Shown here piece after piece: positions 1-8,495 of a stretch of 64,000 nucleotides of DNA. Numbering within the stretch: the stretch's first letter is position 1; every line of letters begins with the position of its first letter. Origin of the DNA: Pseudomonas lijiangensis (GTDB lineage: Bacteria; Pseudomonadota; Gammaproteobacteria; Pseudomonadales; Pseudomonadaceae). The DNA lies in assembly GCF_018968705.1 (NCBI RefSeq), contig NZ_CP076668.1:62001-126000 (forward strand), given 5' to 3'. Under the pieces are notes generated by a model. That model was not told where the DNA came from. It made no database searches and worked only from the letters and a program-made list of their open reading frames with translations. The translations under genes and the position numbers were made by a program.

Positions 1-166
1 GACCGCCCACGAAAAAGATCAGCGGTCCATTGGATTCGGGCCGTCCTGCCTTCAGGTCGTTGAACCAGGTGCCCAGGCCGAACATCGTGACCAGCAGGGC
101 CAGCGTGGCAATGATGGGCCATTTGCTTTGCGCCGGAACGTAATAATGCTCATGGGGCGTAGCCAT
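1..166 (-). CDS. coIII: Cytochrome c oxidase subunit III, N-terminal part (cut by window start)
   Basis: The first 55 codons are readable on the minus strand from ATG at 166: a short hydrophilic N-terminus with HEHYYVPAQSKWP, a membrane segment (IIATLALLVTMFGLG), and then FNDLKAGRPESNGPLIFFVGG running off the window. This matches the N-terminus of the proteobacterial aa3-type oxidase subunit III, a seven-helix membrane protein that stabilises the catalytic core. It lies 13 bp downstream of the cox11 stop as the last visible gene of the coxB-coxA-cox11-coIII operon. A GGAGACGC ribosome site sits just ahead of the start. The identification rests on the N-terminus plus operon position. Confidence 0.85.
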   Translation of the reverse strand, partial: MATPHEHYYVPAQSKWPIIATLALLVTMFGLGTWFNDLKAGRPESNGPLIFFVGG

Positions 167-179
167 TTGAGCGTCTCCT

Positions 180-737
180 TCAGCCACCGTTTTTCACGAC
201 AGGCAGAACGGGCGGCTGGCGTGCAGTGATATCGAACAGCGTGTAAGCCAGAGTCAGGTGTTTCACTTCCTTGGGCAGGTCGCGGTCAACGATGAAACGG
301 ACCGGCATTTCGATCTGTTCTCCCGGTTGCAGCATCTGCTGGGTAAAGCAGAAGCACTCGGTCTTGTGGAAATAGGCTGCCGCCTGACCGGGGGAAATGC
401 TGGGCACTGCCTGGGCCGTCATCGCCTTGTCGGTGGGGTTGCGAGCGATGAAGATCATTTCGTTGACCGCACCGGGGTGGACTTCGACTTCATCGTTGCG
501 AGGGTGAAACGCCCAGACCATGTCCACCGCATTGGTGGAGATGAACTGCACGCGCACCCGCCGCTGCTGATCAATCACCTGAGAGCCCTGATATTGCCCG
601 CCGGTCTTGCCATTGATGCCAAATGCCCTGCACATCACGTCATACAGGGGCACCAGAGCGAAACCAAAGGCAAACATCACCACCACTATCAGCAGCAGGC
701 GAGTGACGAGGCCTTTGATCGAATGCACGTTGCTCAT
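180..737 (-). CDS. cox11: Cytochrome c oxidase assembly protein Cox11/CtaG
   Basis: The product is 185 aa with one N-terminal membrane helix (about residues 8-28) and a periplasmic beta-domain. It delivers copper to the CuB site of subunit I. The copper-binding ECFCF motif is present in the segment HKTECFCFTQQMLQPGEQ, followed by the family's MPVRFIVD stretch. The open frame extends upstream to 806 inside coxA, but the start at 737 (MSNVHSIKGL) gives the normal family length and leaves an 8-bp gap after the coxA stop. It sits between coxA and coIII, the usual place for this assembly factor. Confidence 0.93.
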   Translation of the reverse strand: MSNVHSIKGLVTRLLLIVVVMFAFGFALVPLYDVMCRAFGINGKTGGQYQGSQVIDQQRRVRVQFISTNAVDMVWAFHPRNDEVEVHPGAVNEMIFIARNPTDKAMTAQAVPSISPGQAAAYFHKTECFCFTQQMLQPGEQIEMPVRFIVDRDLPKEVKHLTLAYTLFDITARQPPVLPVVKNGG

Positions 738-745
738 GTCGGTAC

Positions 746-2338
746 TCACTTCACTTCGGGCGGTGTGCTGAAGGTGTGATAAGGCGCGGGCGACGGCAGC
801 GTCCACTCCAGCCCGTCCGCGCCATCCCAGGGCTTGGCTGGCGCAGGCGGGCCGCCGCGAATGGTCTTGATCACGATGAACAGGAAGAACACTTGCGTCG
901 CCCCAAAGGTGAAAGCCCCGATGGACGACACCATGTTGAAGTCCGCGAATTGCAGGTTGTAGTCCGGGATGCGGCGCGGCATGCCCGCCAGGCCAAGAAA
1001 GTGCATCGGGAAGAACGCCAGGTTCATGCCGATGAAGGACAGCCAGAAATGCAGCTTGCCCAGGGTTTCGTCATACATGTGCCCTGTCCACTTGGGCAGC
1101 CAGTAATAGGCCGAGGCAAAAATGCCGAAGATCGCCCCCGGCACCAGTACATAGTGGAAGTGCGCCACCACGAAGTAGGTGTCCTGATACTGGAAGTCGG
1201 CGGGCGCGATGGACAGCATCAGCCCCGAAAATCCGCCAATGGAAAACAGGATCACGAACGCCACGGCGAACAGCATGGGCGTCTCGAACGTCAACGAACC
1301 CTGCCACATGGTACTGACCCAGTTGAACACCTTGACCCCCGTCGGTACGGCGATAAGCATCGTTGCATACATGAAGAACAGCTCGCCCACCAGAGGAATG
1401 CCCACCACGAACATGTGGTGCGCCCACACGATGAACGACAGAAAGGCGATGCTCGCCACGGCGTAGACCATTGAGGTATAGCCGAACAACGGCTTGCGCG
1501 AGAACGCGGGAATGATCGAGCTGACCGCCCCGAAAGCCGGCAGGATCATGATGTACACCTCGGGGTGGCCGAAAAACCAGAACACATGCTGGAACAACAG
1601 TGGATCACCGCCCCCTGCAGCATTGAAGAAGCTGGTCCCGAAATGGATATCCATCAGCATCATGGTCACGCAGCCGGCCAGCACCGGCATGACCGCGATC
1701 AGCAGAAACGCCGTGATCAGCCAGGTCCAGACGAACAGCGGCATCTTCATCAGAGTCATGCCCGGGGCCCGAAGATTGAGAATGGTCGCGACTACATTAA
1801 TGGCGCCCATAATTGAGCTGATACCCATCATATGAATAGCGAGAATAAAAAACGTCACGCTTTCGGGTGCGTAAGTTGTCGAAAGAGGCGCATAGAAAGT
1901 CCATCCAAAGTTGGGTCCGCCGCCCGGATGGAAGAGTGTTGAAACCAATAACAGGAAAGCAGCAGGCAACAACCAGAAGCTGAAGTTGTTCAGGCGCGGC
2001 AAGGCCATGTCCGGTGCACCGATCATCAGTGGAATCATCCAGTTGGCCAGGCCGACGAAGGCGGGCATCACCGCCCCGAAGACCATGACCAGGCCATGCA
2101 TGGTGGTCATCTGATTGAAAAAGGCCGGCTCGACGATCTGCAGGCCCGGCTGGAACAGTTCGGCGCGAATCACCATGGCGAACGAGCCGCCCAGCAGGAA
2201 CATGGTGAAACTGAACCACAGGTACATCGTGCCGATGTCCTTGTGGTTGGTGGTCAGCACCCAGCGCATCAGGCCCTTGGCGGGGCCGTGGGCATGGTCG
2301 TGGCCTGTTCCGCCATGGTCATCGATCACTGCACTCAT
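746..2338 (-). CDS. coxA: Cytochrome c oxidase subunit I (aa3 type)
   Basis: This is a 530-aa polytopic membrane protein, the haem a / haem a3-CuB catalytic subunit of the terminal oxidase that reduces O2 to water and pumps protons. Visible signatures are TTNHKDIGTMYLWF at the N-terminus, GHPEVYIMILP (CuB ligand and the cross-linked tyrosine of the K-channel), the HH pair in IVWAHHMF, and the haem ligands in VVAHFHYVLVP near residue 380. Length and order match canonical subunit I with about 12 helices and no fused subunit III. It lies 19 bp downstream of coxB. The first residues are His/Gly-rich (DDHGGTGHDHAHG), as in other pseudomonads. Confidence 0.97.
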   Translation of the reverse strand: MSAVIDDHGGTGHDHAHGPAKGLMRWVLTTNHKDIGTMYLWFSFTMFLLGGSFAMVIRAELFQPGLQIVEPAFFNQMTTMHGLVMVFGAVMPAFVGLANWMIPLMIGAPDMALPRLNNFSFWLLPAAFLLLVSTLFHPGGGPNFGWTFYAPLSTTYAPESVTFFILAIHMMGISSIMGAINVVATILNLRAPGMTLMKMPLFVWTWLITAFLLIAVMPVLAGCVTMMLMDIHFGTSFFNAAGGGDPLLFQHVFWFFGHPEVYIMILPAFGAVSSIIPAFSRKPLFGYTSMVYAVASIAFLSFIVWAHHMFVVGIPLVGELFFMYATMLIAVPTGVKVFNWVSTMWQGSLTFETPMLFAVAFVILFSIGGFSGLMLSIAPADFQYQDTYFVVAHFHYVLVPGAIFGIFASAYYWLPKWTGHMYDETLGKLHFWLSFIGMNLAFFPMHFLGLAGMPRRIPDYNLQFADFNMVSSIGAFTFGATQVFFLFIVIKTIRGGPPAPAKPWDGADGLEWTLPSPAPYHTFSTPPEVK

Positions 2339-2357
2339 GTTTCAGTCTCCTGCGCGC

Positions 2358-3482
2358 TCATTGCTGTGACTGCTTGAGGGCCAGCACATCTTTGGGGCTC
2401 AGCATGTCGCCCTTGTCGTTACCCCACGCATTGCGCTCGTAGGTCACGACCGCTGCGATATCCACTTCTGAAAGCTGTTTGCCGAAGGCTGCCATGGAGG
2501 TTCCGGGCTTGCCGTTGAACACGATGTTCAGATGCCCTTCGAGGGGGCCGGTGGCGATCGGCGAACCCTTGAGCGCCGGGAACAGAGGCGGCATGCCCTG
2601 CCCTTCAGGCTGGTGACAGGCAGCACAGACGGTGTGATAGACCTTGTCGCCATGGGCGATGAGTTCTTCCCGGGTCCAGTTCTTGTCGGTCAGTTCCTTG
2701 AGCCGGGCGCCTTCTTCCTTGCGCTCGGCCAGCCAGGCCTGGTAATCCGCCGTGGACTTGGCTTCTACCACGATGGGCATGAAGGCATGGTCCTTGCCGC
2801 ACAGCTCGGTGCATTGGCCGCGGTAGATGCCGGGCTTTTCGATGCGGGTCCAGGCTTCATTGACGAACCCTGGAATCGCGTCGCGCTTGACCGCGAAAGC
2901 CGGCACCCACCAGGAGTGGATCACGTCGGCTCCCGTCACCAGAAAGCGGATCTTCTCGCCAACCGGCAGCACCAGTGGCTGATCGACTTCCAGCAGGTAA
3001 TGTTCGCCCTTGGTATCGCGATTCTGGATCTGGTCGGTGGAGGTCGCCAGGTTGCTGAAGAACTCCACATCCTGCCCCAGGTATTTGTAGTGCCACTTCC
3101 ATTGATAGCCGGTGATCTGGATATCCACATCCGATTCGGTGGCGTCATACATGCTGATCAGGGTGCGGGTCGCGGGGATCGCCATGGCGACCAGAATCAG
3201 GAAGGGGACGAGGGTCCAGAGAATCTCGACGGTGGTGTTTTCGTGGAAGTGGGCGGCTTTCTGCCCAAGGGAGCGTCGATGCATGAGCATCGACCAGAAC
3301 ATGGCGGCGAACACCACCAGACCGATCACCACACAGATCCAGAAAATGGTCATGTGCAGATCGAATACCGCGTTGCTGACGACAGAAGCGCCAGGCGACA
3401 TATTCGTTGTCCAGGCTGCATGCACCTGAACAGATATCAGCCACAACGCAAAGCCCATCCAGACGCATGGACGTCGCTTCAT
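2358..3482 (-). CDS. coxB: Cytochrome c oxidase subunit II with fused cytochrome c domain
   Basis: The product is 374 aa: a signal sequence ending near QVHA, two membrane helices (about 45-66 and 88-108), the CuA cupredoxin domain and a C-terminal cytochrome c domain. CuA ligands are visible as H189 and C224-x-E226-x-C228-x3-H232-x2-M235 (CTELCGKDHAFM). The haem c site is C286-A-A-C289-H290, so this is a caa3-like subunit II that can accept electrons through its own haem. The frame is open to 3629, but ATG at 3482 (MKRRPCVW) places the signal peptide at the N-terminus and is preferred. It is the first gene of the cox operon. Confidence 0.95.
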   Translation of the reverse strand: MKRRPCVWMGFALWLISVQVHAAWTTNMSPGASVVSNAVFDLHMTIFWICVVIGLVVFAAMFWSMLMHRRSLGQKAAHFHENTTVEILWTLVPFLILVAMAIPATRTLISMYDATESDVDIQITGYQWKWHYKYLGQDVEFFSNLATSTDQIQNRDTKGEHYLLEVDQPLVLPVGEKIRFLVTGADVIHSWWVPAFAVKRDAIPGFVNEAWTRIEKPGIYRGQCTELCGKDHAFMPIVVEAKSTADYQAWLAERKEEGARLKELTDKNWTREELIAHGDKVYHTVCAACHQPEGQGMPPLFPALKGSPIATGPLEGHLNIVFNGKPGTSMAAFGKQLSEVDIAAVVTYERNAWGNDKGDMLSPKDVLALKQSQQ

Positions 3483-3843
3483 CGCGGGGTCCCCCCAGGC
3501 TCTTGTTATCCGACAGACTCGGTCTGCGGCCAAGGAGCGGCTTGCGAATTCACTGACATCATGCCCAGGGTAGCCAGGTCTACAGCGTTGCGGTCTCAGC
3601 CAACGTCCTTCACAGCCGAGTATAGACATAGCCCCGAAGTGCGCAACGCGAGGCCACTACCACTCATATAGATGTATGAAGACTGATTTAAAAAACGTGA
3701 TAATGCGCCAAAACAGGGCTTTTAATAACCAATACACATAAATGTTACTTAGTTATGAAAAATGCGTCTTAGGGATTCAGCCAATCAGGCTAACGTATGA
3801 CTTCCCCTAATAACTACCTGGTTTTAAGCCTTCAGGAGCCTTC
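3483..3843. other. Intergenic region between coxB and the divergent 216-aa gene
   Basis: This 361-bp gap separates two divergent genes. The coxB-proximal half (to about 3650) still reads open on the minus strand, but its codons do not resemble any cox leader. The half from about 3660 to 3790 is clearly A+T-rich compared with its neighbours and should carry both promoters. I found no convincing -35/-10 pair, ANR box or terminator. An AGGAG ribosome site lies just ahead of the ATG at 3844. Confidence 0.5.
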
Positions 3844-4494
3844 ATGAACACCGCCGCATTGCGCGAGCAGATTCAGCGTGCACATCAACACGAAGCCGAA
3901 ACAGGCCAATTGCTAAAACAGCTGGAAACCCAATTACCTCATCTGCATCCCGCTATAGATCTACCGGATGTCGATGCAAAAGGTGTTCTGACACGCTTCG
4001 TATCTGCCTACATCGAACTGGTACCGGACCTGCTGGACGCCGCTCATGAGGTTGCAGTTCAGGCGGGTATCGAAGGACAGATCAAACCTGTCCTGAAGAT
4101 TGCCGAACACTTTTTCACGACCCCGCCAGCCATCATGGACGGCCATGAAGGGCTCGACAGCCTGCTGGATGAAGCGTATCTGGCGCATCGTCTGGTGGAA
4201 GAGGTGAATGACCTCTACATCAAGCATTTCGGCCAGCCGCTGATTCCGTCGAATACAGTCGTTGCCAGCGTGATTGCCCATCAGTTGATCGGCGAAGAGT
4301 TTGCCAACCAGCTCGATGAAGCGGTGCATCATGCCGTTGACCAATTGCTCAATGAAGAGAGTTTTGCGCTGGAATCGGTCGAGACCTATCGGGATCGCCT
4401 TGGCAGCGCTGACACAGAAGCCGCCTGGAAACGCTGGCCATGCCTGTCACGCCAATTGGGCATCGGCCTGGAGCTTGATCGTCCCCAGGCCTGA
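3844..4494 (+). CDS. Conserved protein of unknown function, linked to cox genes
   Basis: The product is a 216-aa soluble, mainly helical and acidic protein without a signal peptide, membrane segment or recognised motif. The N-terminal 30 residues look like a coiled coil (QIQRAHQHEAETGQLLKQLE). The rest is rich in helices (DLLDAAHEVAVQAGIEGQIKPVLKIAEHFF). I recall a similar gene (PA0104) between the oxidase operon and a SulP/carbonic anhydrase pair in P. aeruginosa, so the linkage appears conserved. A strong ribosome site (AGGAG) precedes the ATG. No function is proposed; a role in respiration or CO2 handling is only a guess from neighbours. Confidence 0.75.
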   Translation: MNTAALREQIQRAHQHEAETGQLLKQLETQLPHLHPAIDLPDVDAKGVLTRFVSAYIELVPDLLDAAHEVAVQAGIEGQIKPVLKIAEHFFTTPPAIMDGHEGLDSLLDEAYLAHRLVEEVNDLYIKHFGQPLIPSNTVVASVIAHQLIGEEFANQLDEAVHHAVDQLLNEESFALESVETYRDRLGSADTEAAWKRWPCLSRQLGIGLELDRPQA

Positions 4495-4589
4495 TGCTAT
4501 CGGTCTTGATCGTAATGCCTTTACAGGCAAAAGAGGATTAGTCGGCAGGCGCTCCGCTGTTTCGCGAAGCCGCCCACCGCTGACGCGAG

Positions 4590-6122
4590 CTACCTGGCAG
4601 CAGCTCCGATTCCGGTTGTCGTATACACCCGCCCTTCCAGGCGACGCTTCAGGCCCCGTGACTCAATCATCAGTTTCGTCCCCTGAGCGGCATTGGCGCG
4701 CCCCCACTCTTCCAGCAATTCCAGGCAAGAGTGATCGATATAGGTCAGGTTGTTCAGAGGTACGTGCACGGTGCTGCCTTGAGGAATGCTGCCCAGTACT
4801 TTGGTCAGTGCCGGAACCTTGAGGAAAGTCGCCGCACCTACCAGACGCAATTCCATTTCACCCTCGGCCTCCAGTTGAACCAGGCTGATCTTCAGGCGCG
4901 AAGCCTTGAGTGCCAGCTTGACCAGAGTCAGACCGAAACCAACCAGTACACCGGTCAGCAGGTCAGTGAAGATGATCGACGAAGCCGTGGCTGCGTAGAT
5001 GAACATCGGCATGCGTCCATAACGGCCCAGGCCACGAAATGCCTTCAGGTCTACCAGCTTGAGGCCCGTGTACACCAGCACACCCGCCAGACTCGCTACC
5101 GGAATGCTCTGCAGTACGCTCGACAGAATCAGTACGAAAGCCAGCAGCCACAGGCCGTGGAAAATCGCCGAGAATCGGGTCGTTGCACCTGCCTGAACGT
5201 TTGCCGAGCTGCGAACGATAACGCCGGTCATGGGCAGGGCACCCACCAGACCACACAGCATGTTACCTACGCCTTGTGCGCTCAACTCCTTGTCGAAGTC
5301 AGAGCGTGTGCCGCTGTGCATGCGGTCGACGGCAGCGGCCGAGAGCAGCGTTTCGGCACTGGCAATGAAGGCCAGGGCGATGGCGGCAATCAGGATCGTC
5401 GGGTCAGTGAGGTTCATGAGGTCCGCAGGGCGCAGCCAGTCGATGGCATCGGCCAGATTGTCAGGAACCTCTACGCGCTTTACATCCAGCGCCATGATGA
5501 GGCTGATGCCTGTTGCAAGACCGACACCCAGCAGTGCTCCCGGAATGAAACGCAGCGACTGTGGGCGGATTTTTTCCCAGGACCACATCACCAGCATGGT
5601 TCCCAGCCCCAGCAGGCCTGCCTGCATGGCCGAACCCGGTCCGATGGCCTGGACCAGCGTTGCAGGGAATGCCACCAGATTATCCAGCCCGGACGGTTTA
5701 GGACCGCTATCGAACATCACATGCACTTGTGAAAGGACGATCAGCACGCCAATGCCGGCCAGCATGCCGTATACAACGGCCGGTGCCGTGACCCGGAACC
5801 AGCAGCCGAGCTTGAAGCGTCCGGCCAGAAGTTGAAGCAGGCCGGCCAGCAGAAGAATCGGGCCAAGCATGGCCATTCCATGCTCACGTACCAGCTCGAA
5901 TACCAATACGGCCAGACCTGCGGCAGGGCCACTGACCTGCAAGGGCGACCCCGCGATCCAGCCAACCACCAGACCACCGATGATGCCAGTAATCAATCCC
6001 TTGGCCGGAGGCATGCCTGAAGCAATTGCAATCCCCATGCACAGTGGCAGGGCAACCAGGAACACCACCACGGAAGCGAGGAGCTCCCGTGGTAAGACGG
6101 ATTTCAGTTCTGTAGTACCCAT
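4590..6122 (-). CDS. SulP-family anion transporter with STAS domain
   Basis: This is a 510-aa inner-membrane carrier. The first 400 residues hold the repeated membrane segments of the SLC26/SulP fold, starting with PRELLASVVVFLVALPLCMG and including ITGIIGGLVVGWIAGSPLQV and GVLVYTGLKLVDLKAFRGL. The last 90 residues form a STAS domain (VPLNNLTYIDHSCLELLEEW). The open frame runs to 6188, but ATG at 6122 is preceded by GGAG at normal spacing. It lies 113 bp downstream of a beta-carbonic anhydrase on the same strand, which suggests bicarbonate rather than sulfate as substrate. SulP members carry sulfate, bicarbonate or dicarboxylates, so the substrate remains open. Confidence 0.9.
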   Translation of the reverse strand: MGTTELKSVLPRELLASVVVFLVALPLCMGIAIASGMPPAKGLITGIIGGLVVGWIAGSPLQVSGPAAGLAVLVFELVREHGMAMLGPILLLAGLLQLLAGRFKLGCWFRVTAPAVVYGMLAGIGVLIVLSQVHVMFDSGPKPSGLDNLVAFPATLVQAIGPGSAMQAGLLGLGTMLVMWSWEKIRPQSLRFIPGALLGVGLATGISLIMALDVKRVEVPDNLADAIDWLRPADLMNLTDPTILIAAIALAFIASAETLLSAAAVDRMHSGTRSDFDKELSAQGVGNMLCGLVGALPMTGVIVRSSANVQAGATTRFSAIFHGLWLLAFVLILSSVLQSIPVASLAGVLVYTGLKLVDLKAFRGLGRYGRMPMFIYAATASSIIFTDLLTGVLVGFGLTLVKLALKASRLKISLVQLEAEGEMELRLVGAATFLKVPALTKVLGSIPQGSTVHVPLNNLTYIDHSCLELLEEWGRANAAQGTKLMIESRGLKRRLEGRVYTTTGIGAAAR

Positions 6123-6235
6123 GATGCTTCTCCGGGATCTCTTCAGACGTAACAAAGCCTGGCGGCGCGCATCCTGCGCAACCGCCATAGGCTCAAAGAG
6201 GGGGTTTACCGCCAGTCGTGAATCAAATCATGCGA

Positions 6236-6967
6236 CTAGAAGCGTGGCTTCGGGGTAGCCATGGGTGTCGGACCCTCGCCATCGAGTGGCAGGAATGCAT
6301 CCCGGTCCGAGTCGTAAGCCAGAATTTCACTGGTTTCGATGTTGTAGACCCAACCGTGGATGAACAACTGACCGCTGGCCAGTTTGGACGCAACAGAAGG
6401 GTGGGTACGCAGGTGTTGAAGCTGAGCGATCACGTTTTCCTGAGTCAGGACGTGCATGGTTTCCTTTTCGCTGCCGCAACTGCAATTGTTCTCTACAACC
6501 GTACGGGCAACTTCTGCATGACGCAGCCAGGCTTTGACCGTAGGCATTTTATCGAGGCTATCAGGGTTGAGCACGGCACGCATTGCGCCGCAATCGGAGT
6601 GCCCGCAGATGATGATGTGCTGCACGCCCAGAGCCGAAACCGCGTACTCAAGGGCTGTTGAAACACCGCCGTTCATCTGGCCGTAAGGCGGAACGACGTT
6701 ACCGACGTTACGAGTGACGAAAAGATCGCCTGGAGAGCTCTGGGTAATGAGTTCTGGCACGATGCGCGAGTCTGCGCAGGTAATGAACATGGCGCGAGGC
6801 GATTGTGCCGTGGCCAGTTTCTTGAACAACTCTTCCTGCTGTGGAAAGACCTCATGACGAAAATGCACGAAGCCACTCACGATTTGCTGCAACGCTACCT
6901 CAGCACTATTCAATGCAGGCTGCTCACTGGCTGAGGTAGCCGACTGCTGTTTATCCATGTCTCTCAT
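6236..6967 (-). CDS. Beta-class carbonic anhydrase
   Basis: The product is a 243-aa cytosolic zinc enzyme interconverting CO2 and bicarbonate. Zinc ligands and the Asp-Arg dyad are in place: C64-A-D66-S-R68 and H123-S-D-C126 (ICGHSDCGAMRAV), together with the RNVGN loop. The start at 6967 has AGAGGA seven bases upstream; the ATG three codons later would be too close to it. The N-terminus (about 25 residues) is Gln/Ser-rich and probably disordered. Upstream partner of the SulP transporter, with which it probably forms a bicarbonate supply unit. A second, gamma-class homologue lies at 12681. Confidence 0.95.
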   Translation of the reverse strand: MRDMDKQQSATSASEQPALNSAEVALQQIVSGFVHFRHEVFPQQEELFKKLATAQSPRAMFITCADSRIVPELITQSSPGDLFVTRNVGNVVPPYGQMNGGVSTALEYAVSALGVQHIIICGHSDCGAMRAVLNPDSLDKMPTVKAWLRHAEVARTVVENNCSCGSEKETMHVLTQENVIAQLQHLRTHPSVASKLASGQLFIHGWVYNIETSEILAYDSDRDAFLPLDGEGPTPMATPKPRF

Positions 6968-7158
6968 GTCTTCGTCCTCTGACGGATTGATGTGGATTAT
7001 TCATGTTTTTTCTAACCGGAATCGGACCTGAGCCCTCTTGTCTGGCATAGCGAACAAGTCCATTGAACGCTATCGCGGGCATCACTCCGATTTACAGATT
7101 AGCGACTCAAGCTTAAGTGAAACTGAATGCGACAGCTCTAGAACGCCATTTCCTGCAT

Positions 7159-8217
7159 TTAAAGGAGTGACATCTGCCCTCCCGGTGGGCAAAAAGCGTT
7201 GCAGTCCAGATGAAAACTCTCACGACGATTGAGGCCTAAACGTGCAGTCGCTATCGCGTAACGCCTTGCCAGGAGATCAGCAAAAGGCCCTTCGCCCCGC
7301 ATGCGTGACCCGAACTCGCTGTTGTAGACCTCACCGCCACGGCTTTGACGTATCAGACTCATAACATGTTCCGCACGTTGCGGATAATGTGTTTTAAGCC
7401 ACTCGTCGAACAACGGCGCCACCTCCAGAGGCAGGCGCAGCATCACATAGCTCGCGCTCTGTGCGCCGGCTGCCCTGGCTTCAGTGAGCAGGGCTTCAAG
7501 TTCGCTGTCGTTGATCATTGGAATCATCGGCGCGCACAACACACCTACCGGCACGCCTGCCTGGCGCAACACCCGAATCGCTCGCAAACGAGCCTTGGGT
7601 GCAGCGGCCCTGGGCTCAAGAATGCATTTGAGTTCGTCATCCAGCGTAGTCAGGCTGATGAACACCGACACCAGATTCAGCTTTGCCATTTCGGCCAGCA
7701 GATCGAGGTCGCGCAGAATCAGCGAGCCTTTGGTGATGATGGACACGGGATGACGATAGCGCAGCAAGACCTCAAGGGTTGCGCGGGTGATCCGGTGTTC
7801 GCGCTCGATCGGCTGATACGGATCAGTATTGGCCCCCAGCGTGATCGGCGCACAACGGTAGCCGGGTTTGGAAAGCTGCTGCTCCAGCAGGGCCGCCGCA
7901 TTGGTCTTGACGATCAGCTTGGTCTCGAAATCCAGCCCCGGTGACATGTCCCAATAGGCATGGCTGGGTCTTGCGAAACAATAGATGCAGCCATGCTCAC
8001 AGCCGCGATAGGGATTGATGGAACGATCGAAGGGAATGTCCGGCGAGGTGTTGCGGGTGATGATGCTCTTGGCCGTTTCAGGGATGATCTGCGTGCCCTG
8101 GGTCAGCGGAACCTCCTGATACCAGCCATCGTCCTCGGCGACGGACCGGCTGGGCGCAAAGCGGTTGTGCGGGTTGGTGGCGGTGCCACGGCCGCGGATC
8201 GGAGGTGTGCTGACCAT
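7159..8217 (-). CDS. PA0069-family radical SAM protein
   Basis: The product is 352 aa with a CxxxCxxC [4Fe-4S]-binding motif (C73, C77, C80 in YRGCEHGCIYCFARPSHAYW) and the TIM-barrel segments of a radical SAM enzyme (ITLGANTDPYQPIEREHRIT, SIITKGSLILRDLDLL). It resembles the spore-photolyase-like COG1533 group, conserved in pseudomonads as PA0069, whose reaction is unknown. The start at 8217 has no good ribosome site, so the exact N-terminus is uncertain. It is a single gene on the minus strand; a 191-bp spacer without other features separates its stop from the carbonic anhydrase start. Confidence 0.9.
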   Translation of the reverse strand: MVSTPPIRGRGTATNPHNRFAPSRSVAEDDGWYQEVPLTQGTQIIPETAKSIITRNTSPDIPFDRSINPYRGCEHGCIYCFARPSHAYWDMSPGLDFETKLIVKTNAAALLEQQLSKPGYRCAPITLGANTDPYQPIEREHRITRATLEVLLRYRHPVSIITKGSLILRDLDLLAEMAKLNLVSVFISLTTLDDELKCILEPRAAAPKARLRAIRVLRQAGVPVGVLCAPMIPMINDSELEALLTEARAAGAQSASYVMLRLPLEVAPLFDEWLKTHYPQRAEHVMSLIRQSRGGEVYNSEFGSRMRGEGPFADLLARRYAIATARLGLNRRESFHLDCNAFCPPGGQMSLL

Positions 8218-8495
8218 GAGGAATGACTCGGATACTGTTTATTCATACAGTACAGCAAAATTCATTTCTGTCCTGAAAAAATCCTCCTTCGCTGACAGAC
8301 GGGCGGTTTCAGAATCCGCTTCAAGGGGATGTGGACAACTTTTTAAATTCGATTTTAAAGCCTGTAACAATAAGCGGGTTTCACTGTGGATCTTATTCAT
8401 TTATTAATTTGCGCCGTGGCCCTCATGAGGAGTGGCTCTTACAACCCTTGGGTCCATCTAGTTGGATCCTGAACATACTGAAAAGGATTTCAGTC
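8218..8495. other. A+T-rich spacer upstream of the PI-PLC-like gene
   Basis: This stretch lies between the divergent radical SAM gene and the secreted phospholipase-like gene. It is distinctly A+T-rich around 8,225-8,410 (for example TTTTTAAATTCGATTTT). The frame of the downstream gene is open here to 8331, but the codons resemble no signal peptide or domain. It is therefore read as leader and promoter DNA. No clear sigma-70 promoter could be assigned. Confidence 0.4.

Noticed and set aside
4495..4589. Small dyad TGCCTTTACAGGCA between convergent genes, as terminator
   Set aside because: Only 4 bp of stem and no T run; too weak.
7038..7232. 64-codon plus-strand frame between the carbonic anhydrase and radical SAM genes
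   Set aside because: It overlaps the end of the radical SAM gene, has no ribosome site and no similarity.
8331..8495. N-terminal extension of the PI-PLC-like gene from ATG 8331
   Set aside because: It would bury the signal peptide behind 55 unrelated residues; TTG 8496 has a proper ribosome site.
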